Shown here: positions 59,347 through 64,000 of the stretch, piece by piece | How the letters are laid out: the number at the start of each line of letters is the position of its first letter | How positions within the stretch are numbered: the first letter of the stretch is position 1 | Source of the DNA: Edaphobacter paludis | GTDB lineage: Bacteria > Acidobacteriota > Terriglobia > Terriglobales > Acidobacteriaceae | DNA: 64,000 nucleotides | Assembly: GCF_039993895.1 (NCBI RefSeq) | Contig: NZ_CP121194.1 | Coordinates: 1-64,000, forward strand | Direction of reading: 5' to 3' | Notes under the pieces: generated by a model | What the model was told of the DNA's origin: nothing | The model's input: the letters and a program-made list of their open reading frames with translations, nothing else | Databases searched by the model: none | Translations under genes and position numbers: made by a program

Positions 59347-59400
59347 GGCACGGCTTCAGCCGTGCCATAACTGTCTGGTCGTTCGTGGGGCTTTAGCCCC
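59347..59400. repeat. Pair of short hairpins upstream of the prohead-protease-like gene
   Basis: Perfect 7-bp hairpin ggcacgg...ccgtgcc (59347-59366) and a second hairpin ggggc...gcccc (59387-59400). GC-rich paired palindromes of this kind recur between genes in acidobacterial chromosomes. Confidence 0.55.
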
Positions 59401-59424
59401 GAGGGCAGGTTTGGAGGAGGTGGC

Positions 59425-60030
59425 ATGGAAGATGGGTTGGGACTTCATCGGAAGAGTACCGGCATTGCTTGCAGAACTGGCCTGACGCAGGGTTCGGCGG
59501 GAATGGAACTGCGAGCGATGGCGGTGGAGTTTCCGGTGGTGCATGGGCATCCGAACCGGCTGCCGTTTGAAGGCGTGCTGACGCTGGTGGACGTGGCCAG
59601 CGACAAGGCGCCCAGTGGAGCACGTGGGCATCGCGTGATCTTGACGCGAGCGGCGGCGGAGGCAGCCTTGCCCAGTCTGCTCGGCATGGCGGTCGACTAC
59701 AAAGCCGGTTGGGATGGGCACGATGCGCGGCAGAAGTGCGGCATTATTACTGCCGCCGAGGTGGATGGCAAACGGCTGACCGTTGCGGGTTATCTGTTTG
59801 CCAGGGATTTTCCGGAGATGGAATCGAAGATCCAGATCGAGGGAACGATGGGAATGAGTTATGAACTTGCGGATGCGCATGTAGCAGATATGCGGTCGCA
59901 GGTCTGGACTTTGACTCGCGCCACCTTTACCGGGGCGGCGATTCTGCTGCGGGAGAAGGCCGCTTACCGGAGCACAAGTTTCCGCGTGAAGCGGCCAGTC
60001 GTTGCGCGGCGAGCGGGGTTGGCTCGTTAG
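59425..60030 (+). CDS. Phage prohead protease-like protein (HK97/U35 type)
   Basis: 201 residues from ATG 59425 (GGAGG five to seven bases upstream). H99 in AGWDGHDARQKCG and S145 in MGMSYELAD are 46 residues apart, like the His-Ser pair of HK97-type head maturation proteases. A late WTLTRATFTGAAILLR (161-176) corresponds to the Glu/Ser...PAN strand region, here with TFTGAA instead of the usual sequence. It would cut scaffold and capsid N-termini during head assembly. The terminase and portal genes that normally precede it are absent. Confidence 0.75.
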   Translation: MEDGLGLHRKSTGIACRTGLTQGSAGMELRAMAVEFPVVHGHPNRLPFEGVLTLVDVASDKAPSGARGHRVILTRAAAEAALPSLLGMAVDYKAGWDGHDARQKCGIITAAEVDGKRLTVAGYLFARDFPEMESKIQIEGTMGMSYELADAHVADMRSQVWTLTRATFTGAAILLREKAAYRSTSFRVKRPVVARRAGLAR

Positions 60031-60040
60031 TTGGGGGCCG

Positions 60041-60077
60041 GGGTGCCCACGTTCGATGTTGCGGACGTGGGGCACCC
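60041..60077. repeat. Palindromic intergenic repeat, family A, copy 3 (hairpin)
   Basis: Inverted repeat gggtgcccacgttcg with cggacgtggggcaccc, one bulge. It shares its gggtgccc end with copy 1. A T-rich run follows, so it may act as a partial terminator between the protease-like gene and the next gene. Its presence inside the phage module is odd for a host repeat. Confidence 0.65.
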
Positions 60078-60103
60078 TGATTTTGTTTGAAAAAGGAGAT
60101 GCG

Positions 60104-60490
60104 ATGAGTTTTTTGGCTGTGCTCGAAGAGGTTGGCAAGGACTTTGAGAAGGGATTGATCTGGGCCGTAAAGTATGCGGTCCCGGTGGAGAAGCTGGTGG
60201 GCCTTCTGTTTCCACAGGCTGCTCCGGCAGTGGCTGCGGTTGCCGATGCAACCACATTGATACAAGGCGCAGTGCTGCTGGTCGAACAGAAGTATGCCGC
60301 CAGCGGTGCTCAGCACGGAACGGGAGCGCAGAAGCTGGCCGAGGTCATGGCACTGGCTGGATCAGCGGTAACGTCGCTGTTGCAGCAGGCCGGCATCCTG
60401 GCGACCACCGGATATGTGGAGAGCCTGGTCTCGGCCGTGGTCGGCGTGTTGAACGTCCAGGCTATGCCGGCGGCCAAGACTGCCGCTTGA
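60104..60490 (+). CDS. Phage-module hypothetical protein
   Basis: 128 residues from ATG 60104 (AAAGGAG upstream). The open frame from 60002 is partly the hairpin of repeat copy 3 and is not used. Hydrophobic and helical, with VEKLVGLLFPQAAPAVAAVADATTLI and a C-terminal ILATTGYVESLVSAVVGVLNVQ stretch, possibly one or two amphipathic or membrane helices. It could be a holin-like or head-decoration protein. Unrecognised. Confidence 0.7.
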   Translation: MSFLAVLEEVGKDFEKGLIWAVKYAVPVEKLVGLLFPQAAPAVAAVADATTLIQGAVLLVEQKYAASGAQHGTGAQKLAEVMALAGSAVTSLLQQAGILATTGYVESLVSAVVGVLNVQAMPAAKTAA

Positions 60491-60493
60491 TGC

Positions 60494-60580
60494 TTTACAC
60501 CGATCTGCGCGATTTACACCGACCAAAACAGGTGGTGGAAAAATCGATCTTCCAATGTTCATTGGCGTAATCGGTGTTAA
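60494..60580. repeat. Three copies of a 10-bp word TTTACACCGA
   Basis: Direct copies at 60494-60503 and 60513-60522 (19-bp period) and an inverted copy with one mismatch at 60571-60580, in the 135-bp gap before the scaffold-like gene. The helical phasing of the first two (19 bp, about two turns) suggests a binding site for a regulator; alternatively it is a remnant of a dispersed repeat. Confidence 0.45.
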
Positions 60581-60625
60581 GTAGTTCCTGCCTTACTCGT
60601 AACACAACTAAAGATTGAGGAGCGT

Positions 60626-61039
60626 ATGGAGATGGAATTGAAAGACGAGTTGGGAGTGACCGTGGAGCGGCTCGCCGCTGCGGCTGGTTTGCTGGAGCAG
60701 GCGGTGGAGCGATTGGCGCAGCGCCAGAGCGACTCCGAGGAATCGATTGGACGCATCGTCGCCACAGTCGAGGCCCAGCGCGAGACAGAGCTTGAGGCGA
60801 AGCTCGCGGCTGCCGAGGCCGAGATCGCCGAGCTGCGGGCCGCGGCCGCTTCTGCAACTCATACAGTTACAAATGGACGGAAGACCCTGCCCATTGCCAT
60901 GGCGAACCTGCTGGCAAAACAGGGCGTGACTGTCGATTCGATGGAGGCTGGCGCACTGGATGCTGCCCTTGTCAGTTTGAGCATGGAACAGCGCATCGCG
61001 GTGAAAGCTCAATTGATGCGGGCTGGCCTGCTGGGCTAG
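60626..61039 (+). CDS. Putative capsid scaffolding protein
   Basis: 137 residues. GAGGAG lies four bases before ATG (a second ATG is two codons later). Residues 14-75 form a strongly helical, Ala/Glu/Gln/Arg-rich coiled coil; the rest is a short globular tail (ANLLAKQGVTVDSMEAGALDAALVSL). Place and composition between protease and major capsid fit a scaffolding protein, which is cleaved during maturation. No sequence motif proves it. Confidence 0.65.
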   Translation: MEMELKDELGVTVERLAAAAGLLEQAVERLAQRQSDSEESIGRIVATVEAQRETELEAKLAAAEAEIAELRAAAASATHTVTNGRKTLPIAMANLLAKQGVTVDSMEAGALDAALVSLSMEQRIAVKAQLMRAGLLG

Positions 61040-61086
61040 AGCAAAGACTTCGCCCGCAAATTTCGTGCGACGAACATCGATAGAAC

Positions 61087-61119
61087 AACGGCGCGGCTTC
61101 GGCTGCGCCGTTCTTATTT
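61087..61119 (+). terminator. Hairpin upstream of the major-capsid-like gene
   Basis: 11-bp stem with one mismatch (61087-61097 with 61102-61112), a ttcg tetraloop and a T-rich tail. It may act as an attenuator or protect the 5' end of the capsid mRNA. Confidence 0.65.
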
Positions 61120-61136
61120 GAAAGGGAGATTTGAGA

Positions 61137-62108
61137 ATGAACGCAAAGTTTACTGAGATTCATGCAGCAGCCGACTACCTTGGACCTGGCGCGATTGAAG
61201 TTCCGATGTATCAGTCGGAGATCACCGACCTGGTGCAGCGACGCGGCGTCTTCGGTCGAAGGATCAAGCAGGTTCCTGCTACCGGACATCCATCGCGGTT
61301 CTTTGAAGAGACGTCGATTCCCTCGCCCACGGCGGCTTCAGGATTTGTCGACCCTCGCAACATTGTCGCGCCGCTGGTTAATCCCACGCGGCTTGAGCGC
61401 AGCGTTCCGCTGAAGGCCCTTGTCGCGCAGATCAACTACAACTTGTTCGACATCGAGCTTGGCCAGCAGCAGAGCCAGTTTGCCTATCTGCAAGCCAAGG
61501 ACCTCGCCGATACCGTCGACGGCGTTCTTCGCACGCATGATGTCGCGCTGTGGAACGGCAACGATACGAGCCTGAGTGCGCCTACGACTGCGCAGTATTT
61601 CGGCGCGGCTGCGCAGATCGCCGCCGGCGGCAATACCACTACCATCGGCACGTCGCAGAGCATCGTCGATGGCTTCAAGTCCACGATCGCGCAGATGGTT
61701 TCGAACAGCTCCTACGGTGTTCGGCCGACCGCCATCTATGCCAATCCGGTGCTGCTCGACCTCATCGATCGCGAGATGAAGTCCGAGTTCAACGTTGTCC
61801 TCAATACGAAGGAGATCGCTGCCGGACTTTCCGTCAAGACTCTCTCGACACAGGCCGGCGACATTCCACTCATTCCCGAGTGGACGTTGAGCTACACCGG
61901 CACTCCTGGTAGCGGATCGGCTGTGCTGCCTGCTTACATCGTTACGGAAGACCTCATCGAGTATCACTGGCTGAGCGATCCCAATCCGCGCATCTTCCAG
62001 CTCGGCGTTCCGGGCTCGCTGGCCTCGCAGTATGTCGTTGTGAAGTTCGGCGGCCTTGTAGTGAAGGGCGCGAACTACGCCCACTATCAGGTGCTGGTCG
62101 ACCGCTAG
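61137..62108 (+). CDS. Major capsid protein-like, HK97 fold
   Basis: 323 residues from ATG 61137 (GGGAG eight bases upstream). N-terminal ITDLVQRRGVFGRRI and the P-domain/A-domain order fit HK97-like major capsid proteins of non-cleaved type: DGVLRTHDVALWNGND and PTAIYANPVLLDLIDREMK are the typical central segments, and the C-terminal VVVKFGGLVVKGANYAHYQVLVDR ends in the usual strand. Flanked on both sides by hairpins, a common arrangement for highly expressed head genes. Confidence 0.8.
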   Translation: MNAKFTEIHAAADYLGPGAIEVPMYQSEITDLVQRRGVFGRRIKQVPATGHPSRFFEETSIPSPTAASGFVDPRNIVAPLVNPTRLERSVPLKALVAQINYNLFDIELGQQQSQFAYLQAKDLADTVDGVLRTHDVALWNGNDTSLSAPTTAQYFGAAAQIAAGGNTTTIGTSQSIVDGFKSTIAQMVSNSSYGVRPTAIYANPVLLDLIDREMKSEFNVVLNTKEIAAGLSVKTLSTQAGDIPLIPEWTLSYTGTPGSGSAVLPAYIVTEDLIEYHWLSDPNPRIFQLGVPGSLASQYVVVKFGGLVVKGANYAHYQVLVDR

Positions 62109-62138
62109 GACAGAAATCAGGGACTCGCAGGTAACTTG

Positions 62139-62178
62139 CAGGGGCCGGTGCATTTGTGTCGGTCCCTGTTTCTTTTTC
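62139..62178 (+). terminator. Intrinsic terminator after the major-capsid-like gene
   Basis: 9-bp stem with one mismatch or wobble (62139-62147 with 62160-62168) followed by tttcttttt. It overlaps the first possible start (GTG 62156) of the next gene and supports the later start at 62192. Confidence 0.75.
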
Positions 62179-62191
62179 GAGGGAGGTGGAT

Positions 62192-62815
62192 GTGGGTTAT
62201 TTATTGCCGGCGGAGTATGTGCAGTACGGGTTGACGGCGGAGACGACGGACAATTGGGTGACGATGGCGTCTGCGCTGATGGAAGCGTATTGCCGCCGTC
62301 CTAGCCTGATGGTGACGCAGTATGTGGAGCGGGTGCGGCTGACGGCAGGTGCGCAGACGGCGCGCCTGAGCTATCGTCCACTGGCTGCGGCGGCGGGTGC
62401 AACTTCGGCGCTGGTAGGCGTTAACGTGCGCTACGGACGGCCCCGACGAGGTGAGTTGCCGGATCCCTATCGCGAGCAGATTGCCTGGGCGTTCAGCGTG
62501 CCGGGAAGTTGGAATGCGTTAGACGTGGCCAGCGTGGATGTGAACGAGACGACGGCGGAGTTGACGTTCCCGATTAACTTTCTTGGGCTGAACTACAACG
62601 AAGTCGAGGTGACGTATACGTCGGGGCTCGTGACCATTCCGGATGCGGTGAAGGTGGCCTGCGTGCAGATTGTGAAGAATGCACAGGCGACTCCGGCGAT
62701 GAATGTGAAGTCAAGCCGGATAGACACGATGCAGATGCAGTACTTCAGTGGGTCGTTGATCGATGCCCAGGTGCAGTTACTGCTGCGGCCTTATGTAGCC
62801 GAAAGGCTCGGGTGA
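62192..62815 (+). CDS. Phage head-tail connector-like protein (gp6-like)
   Basis: 207 residues from GTG 62192 (GGGAGG upstream). N-terminal YLLPAEYVQYGLTAETTDNWVTMASALMEAYCRRPSL is characteristic of the head-tail connector gp6 fold, in which DNA-packaging helices pack around the portal. Later strands (VEVTYTSGLVTIPDAVKVACVQIV) complete it. It overlaps no other gene; the next begins 4 bp after its stop. Confidence 0.75.
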   Translation: MGYLLPAEYVQYGLTAETTDNWVTMASALMEAYCRRPSLMVTQYVERVRLTAGAQTARLSYRPLAAAAGATSALVGVNVRYGRPRRGELPDPYREQIAWAFSVPGSWNALDVASVDVNETTAELTFPINFLGLNYNEVEVTYTSGLVTIPDAVKVACVQIVKNAQATPAMNVKSSRIDTMQMQYFSGSLIDAQVQLLLRPYVAERLG

Positions 62816-62819
62816 CGCG

Positions 62820-63251
62820 ATGGCTGATCTGATAAGCAACCCGGATGCGGCGCTGCGGTTTGCGGAGACGTTGCTTCGCGGAGTGGGCGGCCGGTCTGTC
62901 GTGCTTCGCATGCCGGCTACGGCAAGCGCGGGTGATGTGACCGAGCAGTTGGGGCTGGCGGTGCCCCAGTTTCAGGATGTGGAACTTGCTCCCGTAGTCT
63001 TCCGTTCAGCGCGGGCGCGTGTCGTGGAGGGCAAGGCCGCGAGATGGGAGTTGCTGGTCTCTGGCTGCGCGGTGCAGGCGCTGACAGGGTCGTTGGGATT
63101 TGGCGCGGCGGAGTCGATGTTTGCTGCGGCGTTTGGCGTGTTGATCGATGGCGTGCTGATGACGGTGGAATCGGCCACGGCGGCGGAGGTAGAAGGCGCG
63201 GCTTATCTGTACCGGCTCGTATTGCACGCTCCCGTTGCGCAGGCGGTTTAG
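62820..63251 (+). CDS. Phage head-closure/tail-completion-like protein
   Basis: 143 residues from ATG 62820, 4 bp after the connector stop. Mixed alpha/beta, no recognised motif. By position it could be the head-closure or tail-completion protein. It contains an Ala/Gly-rich helical middle (GSLGFGAAESMFAAAFGVLIDGVLMTVESA). Function is inferred from neighbourhood only. Confidence 0.6.
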   Translation: MADLISNPDAALRFAETLLRGVGGRSVVLRMPATASAGDVTEQLGLAVPQFQDVELAPVVFRSARARVVEGKAARWELLVSGCAVQALTGSLGFGAAESMFAAAFGVLIDGVLMTVESATAAEVEGAAYLYRLVLHAPVAQAV

Positions 63252-63290
63252 TCCGATTGACGAAATTGTATCGAGAAAGGTTACAGATTA

Positions 63291-63785
63291 ATGCAGAACG
63301 CAAAAGATACGTTTTATACCACGCTGCGCGACCGGCTGGCGGCGGTAAACCCGGCGCGCACGATAGTCGTGAGAGGCGTGACCCGGCCGGCGGTGCTGGT
63401 CGAGGAGAACGAGCTGCCTTCTGATGCTGTGCCGGTCGATGCGTTTCGGCTGCGCTGGGTGGGGCTGAAAGCAGATCCGAATGGCGCGCAGCCGCTGGTG
63501 ACGATGAGCTGCGAGATCCGCTACGCGACCGATGGGAACTCTGGCAATGGCGGCATGGATCGCGGGCGTCTGTTGGCTGGGATGGATGCGGAGCTCGCCT
63601 CGGCCGTGAGCGAACATCCTCGAAGTGCGGTGAAGATGAGTTATTCCGCTGCGCCGCCTGTGGCCATGGGTACGAATGTGTTCTGGGGTGACGTCGCATT
63701 CAGCGCGGCTGCAACGACAGGTGAGCGGCTGGAGCGGGTGGCTACGGTGGAAGTTTTTTGCTACCAGGAAGCGGGTGAGCTGTGA
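63291..63785 (+). CDS. Phage tail-completion/terminator-like protein
   Basis: 164 residues. AAAGG about ten bases before the ATG. The N-terminal DTFYTTLRDRLAAVNPARTIVVRGVTRPAVLVEENE is a common start of tail-terminator-type proteins, with alternating strands after it. Its TGA overlaps the GTG of the next gene (GTGA), so the two are cotranslated. Confidence 0.6.
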   Translation: MQNAKDTFYTTLRDRLAAVNPARTIVVRGVTRPAVLVEENELPSDAVPVDAFRLRWVGLKADPNGAQPLVTMSCEIRYATDGNSGNGGMDRGRLLAGMDAELASAVSEHPRSAVKMSYSAAPPVAMGTNVFWGDVAFSAAATTGERLERVATVEVFCYQEAGEL

Positions 63786-64000
63786 GTGGATTGGTTGATG
63801 CAGTAGCTCCGGTGACGCGGAGGGTAAGGGCATATTTTGCTCCGGTGAACCGCGCAGCAGGCGTGCCCGCGATCTTTGACGCGGCGCAGATGGGCAGCTT
63901 TGAACTGGACGTTCCAACAGCTCCGTGGGTGGATCTGGGATGGTGTTCGGGGTTCGCTCGGAAGTGCGCAACCAAGGTTGCGCCGCTGCGAACAGGCGCT
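63782..64000 (+). CDS. Phage tail protein-like, N-terminal part (runs off the window)
   Basis: 73 codons, open to the last base. Begins at GTG 63782 overlapping the upstream stop: MSGLVDAVAPVTRRVRAYFAP, then DAAQMGSFELDVPTAPWVDLGWCSGFARK. The layout VDLGWC-x2-FARK resembles the start of a tail tube or major tail protein. Identity cannot be settled from this part. Confidence 0.65.
   Translation, partial: MSGLVDAVAPVTRRVRAYFAPVNRAAGVPAIFDAAQMGSFELDVPTAPWVDLGWCSGFARKCATKVAPLRTGA

Noticed and set aside
62156-62191. GTG 62156 as start of the connector-like gene
   Set aside because: It lies inside the terminator hairpin; GTG 62192 has a strong GGGAGG and gives the family N-terminus.

Overview
The window looks like the replication-origin region of an Acidobacteriaceae chromosome (Terriglobus/Granulicella/Edaphobacter type). 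It opens on the first base of dnaA, with dnaN 3.9 kb downstream. GC content is high. It carries two large TonB-dependent receptors with an N-terminal carboxypeptidase-like regulatory domain, secreted sugar-active enzymes (DUF1080, CE15-like esterase, GH-like protein), a DUF5985 pair and dispersed palindromic repeats. The genus is inferred from gene content, not from a marker gene.

Layout. 0-5 kb: dnaA, a small-molecule methyltransferase, an NAD(P)-binding protein, a non-coding stretch with DnaA-box-like words (candidate oriC), and dnaN. 5-13 kb: secreted hydrolases (EF-hand/ThuA protein, GDSL esterase read from a probable CTG start, CE15-like esterase), an arsR<>arsM-arsC detoxification locus and a type III polyketide synthase. 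13-22 kb: a leftward signalling locus with a winged-helix protein, two DUF5985 membrane proteins, a single-domain receiver, a receiver-PAS-histidine kinase and a 1922-residue soluble hybrid kinase containing nine exact-length 92-residue HAMP-type repeats, one HATPase and three receivers. 22-29 kb: a DUF1080 protein and a leftward heavy-metal RND efflux operon (TolC, lipoprotein adaptor, CzcA-like pump). 29-36 kb: a frameshifted AhpD-like pseudogene, a GH-like protein, a diguanylate cyclase, and two divergent genes whose start codons are only 19 bp apart. 36-50 kb: accD, rlmH, a TonB receptor, rsfS with a histone-H1-like tail, a cassette of three envelope or glycan genes lying between rsfS and nadD, a beta-barrel protein and a second TonB receptor. 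50-57 kb: D-aminoacylase-like amidohydrolase, multispanning membrane protein, UbiA prenyltransferase, glyA, an alpha/beta hydrolase and an XRE regulator with a catalytically dead S24-like domain.

58-64 kb: the left part of a rightward phage-type head module. It holds a sigma-region-4-like regulator, a prohead-protease-like protein, a coiled-coil scaffold-like protein, an HK97-type major capsid candidate, a connector-like protein and tail-completion-like genes, and it runs off the window. No terminase or portal gene lies in the usual place upstream of the protease, so it could be a defective prophage, a gene-transfer-agent-like particle or a rearranged phage.

The strongest leads for new biology are the HAMP-array kinase and its two companions, the capsid module without terminase or portal, the KK-pentad tail on RsfS, the EF-hand pair inserted inside a ThuA domain, and the possible shared bidirectional promoter at 35.0 kb.
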